Source: Siculibacillus sp.
GTDB lineage: Bacteria > Pseudomonadota > Alphaproteobacteria > Rhizobiales > Ancalomicrobiaceae
Reading direction: 5' to 3'
Length of the DNA stretch: 62,917 bases
Assembly (NCBI GenBank): GCA_030247555.1
Contig: JAOTSD010000015.1
Coordinates: forward strand, 1-62,917
Shown here piece after piece: positions 54,110 through 62,917 of the stretch. Each line of letters starts with the position of its first letter. Position 1 is the first letter of the stretch. The translations under genes and the position numbers were made by a program. The notes beneath the pieces are model-generated. The model did no database searches and was not told the origin of the DNA. It saw nothing but the letters and a program-made list of their open reading frames with translations.

Positions 54110-54775
54110 ATGCCCTATGGCATCAGACTGCTGGTATCCGGCGATCACGCCTGCTTCACGCGGTCGGAGATGAAGGTCGAGCGCGTCTCCTACGACGTGA
54201 TGACGCCGTCGGCGGCGCGCGGCATCCTCGAGGCGATCCATTGGAAGCCGGCGATCCGCTGGGTGGTCGACGCCATCCATGTGTTGAAGCCGATCCGCTT
54301 CCAGTCGATCCGCCGCAACGAGGTCGGCCACAAGATCCCCGCCGCCAAGGCGCGCTCGGCGATGAAGTCGGGCGATCTCGGCGATCTGCGCCTGCGCATC
54401 GACGAGGACCGCCAGCAGCGCGCCGCCACCGTCCTCACCGGCGTCGCCTATGTGATCGAGGCGCATTTCGAGATGACGCCCAAGGCCGGACCGGAGGACA
54501 ACGAGGGCAAGCACCTCGACACCTTCAATCGTCGCGCCGCGCGCGGCCAGTGCTTCCACCAGCCCTGCCTCGGCACGCGCGAGTTTCCCGCCGCCTTCGA
54601 ACTGATCCCGCCCGACGCACCGCTGCCGCCGGCGATCGACGAGAGCCGCGATCTCGGCTTCATGCTGTGGGACATCGATCACGGCGGTGATCGCTCATCG
54701 TTGTTCTTCCGTGCCCGGCTGGAAAACGGGGTGATGCGCGTGCCGCCGCCCGACAGCCCGGAGATCCGCCGATGA
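54110..54775 (+). CDS. cas5c: Cas5c (type I-C; crRNA-processing endoribonuclease and Cascade subunit)
   Basis: In type I-C, which lacks Cas6, Cas5 cuts the pre-crRNA repeat and stays on the crRNA 5' handle. The 221 aa begin with the Cas5 RAMP start MPYGIRLLVSGDHACFTR and continue with the family MKVERVSYDVMTPSAARGILEAIHWKPAI, here read as KVERVSYDV, TPSAARGILEAI. The residue region RRNEVGHK and the late GTREFPA and GFMLWDIDH match the I-C subfamily. The stop overlaps the cas8c start by 4 bases (ATGA). Confidence 0.95.
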   Translation: MPYGIRLLVSGDHACFTRSEMKVERVSYDVMTPSAARGILEAIHWKPAIRWVVDAIHVLKPIRFQSIRRNEVGHKIPAAKARSAMKSGDLGDLRLRIDEDRQQRAATVLTGVAYVIEAHFEMTPKAGPEDNEGKHLDTFNRRAARGQCFHQPCLGTREFPAAFELIPPDAPLPPAIDESRDLGFMLWDIDHGGDRSSLFFRARLENGVMRVPPPDSPEIRR

Positions 54776-56556
54776 GCCCCCTCGCCTCTCTGGTCCGCGC
54801 CTACGAGCGCATGGAGACCCGCGGCGAAGTGCCGCCCTACGGCTTCTCGTCCGAGAAAATCGGCTTCCTCATTCCCTTGAACGAGGACGGCACCGTCGCC
54901 GGCCTCCCGATCGATCTACGTGGCGGTGAAGGCAAGAGGCGCGAGCCGCGCATGATGCGGGTGCCGCAACCGGTGAAGCGGACGTCGGGAGTCTCGCCCA
55001 ACACGCTGTGGGACAAGACGTCCTATGTGCTCGGCGTCACCGCGGGCGAAGGCAAGCGCACTTCGGAGGAGCACGCCGCCTTCCGCATCCGCCACCTCGA
55101 CCTTCTCGCGGCGGAAGCCGACCCCGGTCTGGTGGCGCTGCGCGGCTTCGTCGAAGACTGGACGCCGGAGCAGTTCGCCGAGCGCGGTTGGCCGGAGGAG
55201 ATGAAGGACCAGAACGTCGTCTTCGCCCTGGAGAGCGAGCGGCGCGGCCCCGCCGGCACGACCGGTTGCATCCACGACCGCCCCGCCGCCAAGGCCCTGT
55301 GGGCAGGACTGGCAGAAGCCGGAGACCGCAGGGCGAGCGCCTGTCTGGTGACGGGTGAGCCTAGCCCGATCGCCCGGCTGCATCCGGCGATCAAGGGCGT
55401 TTGGGGAGCGCAGTCGTCGGGCGCCTCGCTCGTCTCCTTCAACCTCGACGCCTTCACCTCCTACGGTCACGAACAGGGCGAAAACGCTCCCGTCTCGGAG
55501 GCCGCCGCCTTCGCCTATGTCAGCGCCCTCAACCGCTTCCTGGAAAAGGGCAGCGGCCACCGCATCCAGATCGGCGATGCATCGACGGTGTTCTGGGCCG
55601 ACGCATCGGACGCGGAGGCGGTGGAATACGCCGAGGACTGGTTCGCCGAGATCATGGGCGCGAGCGCCGAGGTCGACGAAGGCGCCGAGGCGACCAAGGT
55701 CGGGGCGGTGCTGGAGAAGATCCGCCAGGGCTTGCCGCTGGCCGATCTGACACTCGACCTTCCCGAGGGCGTGCGCTTCTTCGTGCTCGGCCTCGCACCC
55801 AACGCGGCGCGCGTGTCGGTGCGGTTCTTCGTCGCCGACGACTTCGGGGCGATCGGCCGGCGCTACCTCGAGCATCTCGAACGATTGCGCATCGATCCAC
55901 CGCCGAAGGAGGCGTTGCCGTCGATGTGGCGGTTGCTGGTGGAGACCGCGACGCTGCGCAAGTCGGAGAACATCGCACCCAATCTGGCCGGCGAATGGCT
56001 CAGGGCGATCCTCTCCGGCACGCCCTATCCGCTGACGCTGATGTCTTCGGTGATCACCCGCCTGCGTGCCGACCACGACGTCAACGCCCACCGCGCCGCC
56101 ATCTTGAAATCCATCCTCGTCCGCAATCTCGAATGGGAGGTTCCCGTGTCGCTCGACCCCACCAACCGCGACCCGGGCTATCTGCTCGGCCGGCTGTTCG
56201 CGGCCTACGAATATGCCCAGACCCAGGCCCTGCCCGGGCTCAACGCCACCATCCGCGACAAATATTACGGCACGGCTTCCGCCAGCCCCCGTGCCGTCTT
56301 CCCGCTGCTCCAGCGCACCGCGACGCACCACCTCGCCAAGCTGCGCAAGGAGAAGCCGGGGCTGGCCACCACGCTCGATCGCCGCATCGGCGAGATCTTC
56401 GAACTGGCCGACGCCACCAGGCTCTTCGTGCCGACGCTGCCGGCAGCGCATCAGGCGCTGTTCGCCATCGGCTACTACCACCAGAAGACCGATTTCTACC
56501 GCCCCCGGTCGAAGCCGGAAGAGTCCCTTTCCACGCCGCAGGAGGCGCAACCATGA
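54772..56556 (+). CDS. cas8c: Cas8c (Csd1), large subunit of type I-C Cascade
   Basis: Recognises the PAM and completes the Cascade effector. The 594 aa show the Csd1 features LASLVRAYERM at the start, FSSEKIGFLIPLN, LWDKTSYVLGV, the late YLLGRLFAAYEYAQ, and ALFAIGYYHQKTDFY near the end. The gene overlaps both neighbours by 4 bases. Within its 3' quarter an in-frame GTG with GGGAGG upstream marks the likely internal start of the small subunit Cas11c (listed separately). Confidence 0.95.
   Translation: MSPLASLVRAYERMETRGEVPPYGFSSEKIGFLIPLNEDGTVAGLPIDLRGGEGKRREPRMMRVPQPVKRTSGVSPNTLWDKTSYVLGVTAGEGKRTSEEHAAFRIRHLDLLAAEADPGLVALRGFVEDWTPEQFAERGWPEEMKDQNVVFALESERRGPAGTTGCIHDRPAAKALWAGLAEAGDRRASACLVTGEPSPIARLHPAIKGVWGAQSSGASLVSFNLDAFTSYGHEQGENAPVSEAAAFAYVSALNRFLEKGSGHRIQIGDASTVFWADASDAEAVEYAEDWFAEIMGASAEVDEGAEATKVGAVLEKIRQGLPLADLTLDLPEGVRFFVLGLAPNAARVSVRFFVADDFGAIGRRYLEHLERLRIDPPPKEALPSMWRLLVETATLRKSENIAPNLAGEWLRAILSGTPYPLTLMSSVITRLRADHDVNAHRAAILKSILVRNLEWEVPVSLDPTNRDPGYLLGRLFAAYEYAQTQALPGLNATIRDKYYGTASASPRAVFPLLQRTATHHLAKLRKEKPGLATTLDRRIGEIFELADATRLFVPTLPAAHQALFAIGYYHQKTDFYRPRSKPEESLSTPQEAQP
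56146..56556 (+). CDS. cas11c: Predicted Cas11c small subunit, internal in-frame translation of cas8c
   Basis: In characterised type I-C systems the small subunit Cas11c is made from an internal start inside cas8c. Here the codon for residue 459 of Cas8c is GTG at 56146, preceded by GGGAGG with a 5-base spacer, one of the best ribosome binding sites in the locus and hard to explain otherwise. The product would be 136 aa, sharing the Cas8c C-terminus (SLDPTNRDPGYLLG to the end) and helix-rich as expected for Cas11. Size and position fit the known example. Expression is inferred, not shown. Confidence 0.7.
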   Translation: MSLDPTNRDPGYLLGRLFAAYEYAQTQALPGLNATIRDKYYGTASASPRAVFPLLQRTATHHLAKLRKEKPGLATTLDRRIGEIFELADATRLFVPTLPAAHQALFAIGYYHQKTDFYRPRSKPEESLSTPQEAQP

Positions 56557-57506
56557 CCACGCTCGGCCGACGCCACGACTTCGTCTTCTTCTTCGACGTC
56601 TCCAACGGCAACCCGAACGGCGATCCCGACGCCGGCAATCTGCCGCGTCTCGATCCCGAGACCAACCAGGGCCTCGTCTCCGACGTCAGCCTGAAGCGCA
56701 AAGTCCGCAACTTCGTCGAGTTGGCCAAGGGCGACGAGGCCGGGTTCCGCATCTACGTCTCCGAAGGCGCCATTCTCAACGAGAAGCATCGCGAGGCCTA
56801 CGTCAAGGTGCGCGACGGCGACGCCAAGGCGGCGACCGACAAGAAGCTCAACCCCAAGTCCGACGACGAGGCGGCGAGGCTCACCGGCTTCATGTGCGAC
56901 AACTTCTTCGACGTGCGCAGCTTCGGCGCGGTGATGTCGACCGGCATCAACTGCGGTCAGGTGCGAGGACCGGTGCAGATCGCCTTCGCGCGCTCGGTCG
57001 AGCCGATCATCCCGCTGGAGATCTCGATCACCCGCATGGCTGCCACCTCGGCCGAGGAGAAGTCCAAGCAGGCCGACGGCTCCGACGGCGACGAGCGCAC
57101 CGACAATCGCACCATGGGCCGCAAGTACATCGTGCCCTACGGCCTCTACCGGGTGCACGGCTTCGTCTCCGCCAAGCTCGCCGAGCGCACCGGCTTCTCG
57201 GAAGCCGATCTCGCGCTGCTGCTCGAGGCCCTGCAGAATCTCTTCGAACACGACCGCTCCGCCGCCCGCGGCGAGATGGCGGCGCGCCGCCTCGTCGTCT
57301 TCCGCCACGCCTCGGCGCTCGGCAACGCGCCGGCCCACAAGCTGTTCGAGCGGGTGACGGTCGGCCGCGCCTCGGGCGAGGACACCGTGGCGATCGGCGA
57401 CCCCCGCCTCGACAATCTGCCGCCGGCCCGCGCCTTCACCGACTACCGCATCGCCATCGACACCGCCGGCCTGCCCGAAGGCGTCGAGGTGCTCGACCTG
57501 CTGTGA
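56553..57506 (+). CDS. cas7c: Cas7c (Csd2), Cascade backbone subunit
   Basis: RAMP protein that polymerises along the crRNA spacer. The 317 aa contain DFVFFFDVSNGNPNGDPDAGN and LVSDVSLKRKVRNFV at the N-terminus, both hallmarks of Csd2/Cas7c. Further on are MCDNFFDVRSFGAVM, INCGQVRGPVQIAFARS, and MGRKYIVPYGLYRVHGFVSA. The ATG at 56553 overlaps the cas8c stop (ATGA). Cas4 follows after 16 bases. Confidence 0.96.
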   Translation: MTTLGRRHDFVFFFDVSNGNPNGDPDAGNLPRLDPETNQGLVSDVSLKRKVRNFVELAKGDEAGFRIYVSEGAILNEKHREAYVKVRDGDAKAATDKKLNPKSDDEAARLTGFMCDNFFDVRSFGAVMSTGINCGQVRGPVQIAFARSVEPIIPLEISITRMAATSAEEKSKQADGSDGDERTDNRTMGRKYIVPYGLYRVHGFVSAKLAERTGFSEADLALLLEALQNLFEHDRSAARGEMAARRLVVFRHASALGNAPAHKLFERVTVGRASGEDTVAIGDPRLDNLPPARAFTDYRIAIDTAGLPEGVEVLDLL

Positions 57507-57522
57507 ACCAGAGGGGGGAGCG

Positions 57523-58185
57523 ATGGACGACGACGAGGCCGACGATCCGCTCCCTCTCTCGGCCCTGCAACACATGGTCTTCTGCCCGCGTCAGGCGGCG
57601 CTGATCCATGTCGAACGGCTGTGGGCGGAGAACGTCTACACCGCCGAGGGCCGCATCCTGCACCAGAATGCCGACGAGCCCGGCGCGAAGCGACGACGGG
57701 GGATCCGCCGGGTCACCGCGCTGCCGTTGCGTTCGCGCCGGCTCGGGGTGGCCGGCGTCGCCGATCTCGTCGAATTCACTCCCGCCGACGACGGCGGCGA
57801 GACGGCGCTGCCGGTCGAGTTCAAGCGCGGCGGCCCAAAGCTGCACCGCGCCGACGAAGTCCAACTCTGTGCCCAGGGCATGGCGCTGGAGGAGATGACT
57901 GGCCGACCGGTGCCGGAAGGGGCGCTGTTCTACGGCGAGACGCGGCGCCGCCTGAAGGTGCCGCTCGACGCCGCCCTGCGGGCCGAGACCGAGGCGATGG
58001 CCGCCGCCCTGCGCGCGATGGTCGCCGAAGGGCGGACGCCGCCGGCCGTCTACCGCGCCGATCGGTGCCGCGCCTGCTCGCTCCTCGACCTCTGCGCCCC
58101 CAAGGCCGTCGGTCGCTCGGCGCGGGCCTGGATGGAGCGCCGCATCGCCGCCGATCTCGCCGACACGATGCCGGCCGCGCCATGA
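57523..58185 (+). CDS. cas4: Cas4 (RecB-like exonuclease of the adaptation complex)
   Basis: Trims and PAM-selects prespacers together with Cas1-Cas2. The 220 aa have the N-terminal Cys in MVFCPRQAALIH and the C-terminal cluster CRACSLLDLCAPK, together the four ligands of the iron-sulphur cluster. The RecB-type nuclease core lies in VADLVEF, LPVEFKRG (Glu-x-Lys) and DEVQLCAQGMALEEM (Gln motif). It is preceded by GGGGGGAG and overlaps cas1 by 4 bases. Confidence 0.95.
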   Translation: MDDDEADDPLPLSALQHMVFCPRQAALIHVERLWAENVYTAEGRILHQNADEPGAKRRRGIRRVTALPLRSRRLGVAGVADLVEFTPADDGGETALPVEFKRGGPKLHRADEVQLCAQGMALEEMTGRPVPEGALFYGETRRRLKVPLDAALRAETEAMAAALRAMVAEGRTPPAVYRADRCRACSLLDLCAPKAVGRSARAWMERRIAADLADTMPAAP

Positions 58186-59216
58186 AGAAGTTGCTCAACA
58201 CCGTCTACGTCACCACCGAAGGCGCCGCGGTGAAGAAGGACGGCGAGAATCTGGTCGTCGAGATCGAAGGTGTCGAGCGCATGCGGGTGCCGTTGCATCG
58301 ACTGCAGTCGGTCGTCGTCTTCGGCGCCGTCCTGTTGACGCCACCGCTGATCCAGGCCTGCGCGACGGCGGGCATCAACGTTGTTCTCCTCGACCGCACC
58401 GGCCGCTTCCAGGCGCGCATCGAGGGGCCGGTGTCGGGCAACGTCCTGCTGCGCCGGGCGCAATACGCCCGCGCCGACACCCCCCACGACATCGTGCGCG
58501 CCTTCGTCTGCGGCAAGATCGCCAACCAGCGAGCCGTTCTGCAGAGGGCGCTGCGAGATCACGGCGCCGACATGGAGTCCTCGTCGCGCGCCGCCACCGA
58601 AGACGCGGTCGAGCGCCTCGCGCGATCGCTGCGCCGCGCGGCTCTGGCGCCGATCGAGACCGATGAATTGCGGGGCCTGGAGGGCGACGCCGCCCGCCTC
58701 TACTTCGCCGTCTTCGGCGGACTGATCCGCACTCCCGATCCTGAGATCCGCTTCGACGGGCGTTCGCGCCGGCCACCGCTCGATCCGGTCAACGCGCTCC
58801 TGTCCTTCCTCTACACGCTGCTCGTCCACGATTGCCGCAGCGCGCTCGAGGGCGTCGGTCTCGATCCCGCCGTCGGCTTTCTCCACCGCGATCGCCCCGG
58901 CCGCCCCAGCCTGGCGCTCGACCTGATGGAGGAGTTGCGCCCGATCCTCGCCGATCGGCTGGCGTTGTCGCTTCTGAACAGACGGCAATTGCGCGCCCGC
59001 GACTTCGACTTGCGCGACGGCGGCGCCGTCTGGCTCGGCGACGACGGGCGCAAGACGGTGTTGACCGCCTGGACGGAGCGCAAGAAGGAGGAACGCCGCC
59101 ATCCCTTCCTCGACGAGTCCGCCCCGCTCGGCCTCGTCCCCCATCTCCAGGCGCAACTGCTCGCCCGCCACCTGCGCGGTGATCTCGACGCCTATCCGCC
59201 GTGGCTGTGGAAGTGA
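58182..59216 (+). CDS. cas1: Cas1 (type I-C spacer integrase)
   Basis: The metal-dependent integrase that inserts spacers with Cas2. The 344 aa start MKKLLNTVYVTTEGA, typical of I-C. A beta-rich N-terminal domain is followed by the helical catalytic domain containing LEGDAARLYFAVFGGL (active-site Glu), NALLSFLYTLL, GFLHRDRPGRPSLALDLMEE (His and Asp) and LVPHLQAQLLARHLRG. The length is normal and the active-site residues are intact, so adaptation is probably functional. Confidence 0.96.
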   Translation: MKKLLNTVYVTTEGAAVKKDGENLVVEIEGVERMRVPLHRLQSVVVFGAVLLTPPLIQACATAGINVVLLDRTGRFQARIEGPVSGNVLLRRAQYARADTPHDIVRAFVCGKIANQRAVLQRALRDHGADMESSSRAATEDAVERLARSLRRAALAPIETDELRGLEGDAARLYFAVFGGLIRTPDPEIRFDGRSRRPPLDPVNALLSFLYTLLVHDCRSALEGVGLDPAVGFLHRDRPGRPSLALDLMEELRPILADRLALSLLNRRQLRARDFDLRDGGAVWLGDDGRKTVLTAWTERKKEERRHPFLDESAPLGLVPHLQAQLLARHLRGDLDAYPPWLWK

Positions 59217-59225
59217 GGTGACACG

Positions 59226-59516
59226 ATGATGGTTCTCGTGACCTACGACGTCGCGACATCGGAGGTCGGCGGCGCCCGCCGCCTACGTCGCGTCGCCAAG
59301 GCCTGTCGCGACTACGGGCAACGGGTACAGCTGTCGGTCTTCGAGATCGAGGTCGATCCCGCGACCTGGACGGCGCTCAAGGCGCGGCTCGAAGCGATCA
59401 TCGACGCCGACCACGATTCGTTGCGGTATTACCACCTCGGTGCCAATTGGCGGCGACGGGTCGAGCATGTCGGGGCCAAGCCGGCCCTCGACCTCGCCGG
59501 CCCCCTGATCGCTTGA
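59226..59516 (+). CDS. cas2: Cas2 (adaptation complex subunit)
   Basis: A 96-aa ferredoxin-fold protein that bridges Cas1 dimers. Family features: [12 protein letters not shown] with the conserved first-strand Asp, [27 protein letters not shown], and [19 protein letters not shown] second ATG three bases later is equally possible. It begins 9 bases after cas1 and ends 194 bases before the first CRISPR repeat. Confidence 0.96.
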   Translation: MMVLVTYDVATSEVGGARRLRRVAKACRDYGQRVQLSVFEIEVDPATWTALKARLEAIIDADHDSLRYYHLGANWRRRVEHVGAKPALDLAGPLIA

Positions 59517-59710
59517 CTGCGGCGGATTCTCCGCGCGAACCCCCAGCGAACATCGAAGGCCGAGACGGTTCGCACCGGCGCCAAGTCCCTGTGGGACCTT
59601 CGTTCTGGTCTTCGGTCACGGTGTGGACGACGGGGCTCGATGGTAGACCGCACGACATTCGCGCGCCGGTTCGTGTTTTCCGATCTCCGAGAACGGACTA
59701 GAAGTAGGCG
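59517..59710 (+). promoter_or_regulatory. CRISPR leader
   Basis: This 194-base gene-free segment lies between cas2 and the first repeat, the usual leader position in type I-C loci. It is less GC-rich than the array and ends GAAGTAGGCG at the first repeat. It contains small hairpins (GCGGA-TTC-TCCGC near 59524 and GTCCC-TGT-GGGAC near 59587). No clear -35/-10 pair was found, but pre-crRNA transcription should start here, and new spacers should enter at its right edge. Confidence 0.75.
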
Positions 59711-62700
59711 GTCGCCCCCCTCCCGGGGGCGTGGATCGAAACCCAGACGAAACCGATGCTCGCCGTCGCCCCAGGCGGTCGCCCCCCTCCCGGGGGCGTG
59801 GATCGAAACGACATCGGCAACGGATCGCAGATCATCGGGTCGAGGTCGCCCCCCTCCCGGGGGCGTGGATCGAAACTGGTGATCGACGCGGTCATCGAGA
59901 CCCCGGATCGGTCGCCCCCCTCCCGGGGGCGTGGATCGAAACGACGACCAGTGGACCGCGGCGGTCGGTCGCCTGAGTCGCCCCCCTCCCGGGGGCGTGG
60001 ATCGAAACCCGTGTCGCGGTGGGTGGGGTCGAGCGAAGGTGAGTCGCCCCCCTCCCGGGGGCGTGGATCGAAACCCACGCAGTGTATTCTGCCGCCGGCG
60101 CGTCGAGATGTCGCCCCCCTCCCGGGGGCGTGGATCGAAACTTCGACGACACCCCGAAGTCGCGCCGGGCGGCGCGGGTCGCCCCCCTCCCGGGGGCGTG
60201 GATCGAAACATCCCATCGGCGTAGATCATCGCGCCGGAGGTGGCGTGTCGCCCCCCTCCCGGGGGCGTGGATCGAAACGACCACTCGATGGTCACAAGCC
60301 GTAGCCGTAGCCGTCGCCCCCCTCCCGGGGGCGTGGATCGAAACCTCGCCGGCCATGCCGATGCTCCGATCGTCTGGGGGTCGCCCCCCTCCCGGGGGCG
60401 TGGATCGAAACTCGACCGTCCCGTCGGACGCCTGGCGCTCGACGTGTCGCCCCCCTCCCGGGGGCGTGGATCGAAACTCCCCGGCCCCTGCACGTGAAGT
60501 GGGACGGCACGGTGTCGCCCCCCTCCCGGGGGCGTGGATCGAAACGCCGATCCGGAGGCGGTGCGATCCGCCATCGAAATGTCGCCCCCCTCCCGGGGGC
60601 GTGGATCGAAACGATCGGCCGCGGGCACAACCGCACCCGCGACGCCGCGTCGCCCCCCTCCCGGGGGCGTGGATCGAAACCCCAATAAAGAAGCCGCGAT
60701 CATCGCCGGGCGGTCGAGTCGCCCCCCTCCCGGGGGCGTGGATCGAAACTTCATCGCCCTGGCGCAGGCCTTCGGGGTCTCGAGTCGCCCCCCTCCCGGG
60801 GGCGTGGATCGAAACCGTCGCGTCGGCGTCCGCAACCTGGACCACCTCCGTCGCCCCCCTCCCGGGGGCGTGGATCGAAACTCTATTGGGCGGATTTCGG
60901 CCGGAAGCACCTTCCGTCGCCCCCCTCCCGGGGGCGTGGATCGAAACTCTGTCGGCGACCGCGTGATGACCTTGAACAACAAGTCGCCCCCCTCCCGGGG
61001 GCGTGGATCGAAACGGGCGCTCGCCACCCAGATCCGCACCGAGCCGCGGTCGCCCCCCTCCCGGGGGCGTGGATCGAAACTCTTGATTTGCCACGCGGAT
61101 CTTGCCGGCTTTCGGTCGCCCCCCTCCCGGGGGCGTGGATCGAAACACGAAGATCGTGGATGGATATTATCCCAAACAAGGTCGCCCCCCTCCCGGGGGC
61201 GTGGATCGAAACCCCGGCGATCCCCGCTCGCCGCTCCGATCCTTCCGTCGCCCCCCTCCCGGGGGCGTGGATCGAAACCGCGTCGTCGTCGCATCCTTCC
61301 GGCATGGTGAGACGTCGCCCCCCTCCCGGGGGCGTGGATCGAAACGGCACGTACGCTTTGCCAGCGCAACGGACCTTGCGTCGCCCCCCTCCCGGGGGCG
61401 TGGATCGAAACAGGATGACGGACGCAATGCGAGGGAAACCTTTTAGTCGCCCCCCTCCCGGGGGCGTGGATCGAAACAGTCGCGGCGATGACGCCTCGGC
61501 CCATCTCGGCGCGTCGCCCCCCTCCCGGGGGCGTGGATCGAAACCTCGAGGCGGTCGAGCGGCTCGCCGGACCTCGCCCGTCGCCCCCCTCCCGGGGGCG
61601 TGGATCGAAACGACATAGGCCCTGTAGAGGTCGCCGGCGCCGACGGTCGCCCCCCTCCCGGGGGCGTGGATCGAAACGACATAGGCCCTGTAGAGGACGC
61701 CGGCGCCGACGGTCGCCCCCCTCCCGGGGGCGTGGATCGAAACGCGCTGAACCACCCGTAGCGGGTCCGGACCCCACCCGTCGCCCCCCTCCCGGGGGCG
61801 TGGATCGAAACGGCGCCGTCCTCGCGCAGGCCCGGCGGCGCGGCGGTCGCCCCCCTCCCGGGGGCGTGGATCGAAACCTCCAGCGGGACGTCGCCGCGCT
61901 GGTCGCCGAGCTGGTCGCCCCCCTCCCGGGGGCGTGGATCGAAACGAGCAGATCGTCGACCTGACGATGATCCGCAAGCCGTCGCCCCCCTCCCGGGGGC
62001 GTGGATCGAAACCGCCACGTCTCGCCGGGACACCAGCCGGGACACCGGTCGCCCCCCTCCCGGGGGCGTGGATCGAAACCGGCTCTTACGCGCCCACCCC
62101 GAGCTCGTCGACGAGGTCGCCCCCCTCCCGGGGGCGTGGATCGAAACCGCGCTCTCTCGCCGGGACACCAGCCGGGACACCGGTCGCCCCCCTCCCGGGG
62201 GCGTGGATCGAAACCGCACGATCCACGGTGACATGATGCCGGATCGTGTCGTCGCCCCCCTCCCGGGGGCGTGGATCGAAACTGAAGACCGCCGTCCTCG
62301 GCAATCCGCAGCGCCCGCGTCGCCCCCCTCCCGGGGGCGTGGATCGAAACGAGCTGCGCTCGGCGATCCTCATGGCCGGGATCAACCGTCGCCCCCCTCC
62401 CGGGGGCGTGGATCGAAACTTCGCGTTTCTGGCGAGACGAGCAAGGGAATGCAGTCGCCCCCCTCCCGGGGGCGTGGATCGAAACCCTACCTCGACGGCG
62501 TCCTCGTCGTGCGTCGCATAGTCGCCCCCCTCCCGGGGGCGTGGATCGAAACGCCTCCCCGTCCACGGCGGCGGGCGTGGCGGGCAGGTCGCCCCCCTCC
62601 CGGGGGCGTGGATCGAAACTATGAGAACTGGTGCGCCGATTGCCGCTGTGACGCGTCGCCCCCCTCCCGGGGGCGTGGATCGAAACGAAGCGTCATCGAA

Positions 62701-62917
62701 GCCATGAGCCCCCGAACATGTGTCGCCCCCCTCCCGGGGGCGTGGATCGAAACCTTCGTCCGTCACCATGTCGGCCGAAGGCTATCGGTCGCCCCCCTCC
62801 CGGGGGCGTGGATCGAAACCGTTTCCCCGGCGACGGCGGATCGGGCGACATAGGGGTCGCCCCCCTCCCGGGGGCGTGGATCGAAACGCCTTCGCCGTCT
62901 TGGCAATGACCGTAAAT
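59711..62917 (+). CRISPR. Type I-C CRISPR array, 48 repeats in window, continuing beyond the right edge
   Basis: Forty-eight copies of a 32-base repeat that begins GTCGCCCCCCTCCC and ends GGGGGCGTGGATCGAAAC, the first at 59711-59742 and the last visible at 62856-62887. No deviation was seen in any copy. The repeat folds into a 7-bp stem (CGCCCCC/GGGGGCG) with a 5-base loop and leaves the handle GGATCGAAAC. The 47 complete spacers are 34-37 bases long; a 48th is cut by the window end after 30 bases. Because no degenerate terminal repeat appears, the array extends further. Long open frames through the array are an artefact of the near-constant period and GC content. Spacers 30 and 31, and spacers 36 and 38, are near-duplicates. 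Confidence 0.99.

Noticed and set aside
59429-62566. Long minus-strand open frame of 1,045 codons with repeats of FRSTPPGGG-like sequence, and several plus-strand frames, across the array
   Set aside because: They translate the CRISPR repeat itself; the periodic peptide is an artefact of repeat plus spacer lengths.

Overview
The window looks like chromosomal DNA of a GC-rich alphaproteobacterium, most likely of the Hyphomicrobiales (Rhizobiales) type. Supporting signs are the irr / fabA-fabB-fabI arrangement, an IalB-family protein, an SDHAF4-like (DUF1674) protein, an RsmB gene followed by a heparinase II/III-like gene with a CtrA-type TTAA-N7-TTAAC box, and sigma70-type promoters with CTAAAT-like -10 elements. 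Third codon positions are so GC-rich that long open frames appear antisense to real genes; these were discarded. I cannot name the genus.

Layout. 1-5 kb: the end of exbD, then tonB (Ton energy transduction), an SGNH hydrolase, an orphan modA, a secreted lytic transglycosylase. 4.4-21.5 kb, minus strand: a two-partner-secretion locus with a giant TpsA exoprotein (4,632 aa), its TpsB outer-membrane transporter overlapping by 4 bases, then an IalB-family periplasmic protein and a SapC-family protein, probably one operon. 22-25.5 kb: three AraC-family regulators, two of them paralogous and converging with overlapping ends. 25.9-27.3 kb: a 2-keto-4-pentenoate hydratase-like gene whose 3' end is repeated in inverted orientation on its other side, then tRNA-Ala(CGC). 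27.7-51.4 kb: mostly housekeeping genes (yggT, a DUF167 gene, folD, sdhAF4-like, rsmB, heparinase-like, site-2 protease, class II amidotransferase, GH130-like propeller, ettA, lysA, an MsbA-like ABC exporter, rpmE, EamA exporter, aminotransferase, fabI, fabB, fabA, irr, a DUF2147-like protein, lepA).

51.5-62.9 kb: a complete type I-C CRISPR-Cas locus in the order cas3-cas5c-cas8c-cas7c-cas4-cas1-cas2, with genes nearly all overlapping or a few bases apart, a 194-base leader, and an array of 48 visible repeats (32 nt) running off the window end. Inside cas8c an in-frame GTG with a strong ribosome binding site marks a likely internally translated Cas11c. The region upstream of cas3 carries a stray copy of the 3' end of the CRISPR repeat on the opposite strand. 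Two spacer pairs are near-identical: one pair differs by one base, and the other is identical except for four bases in the seed region.

The most unusual content is the giant TpsA with about thirty degenerate repeats and its TpsB/IalB/SapC partners, and in the CRISPR locus the repeat fragment in the cas promoter region and the related spacer pairs. All functional calls come from reading motifs; no database search was possible.
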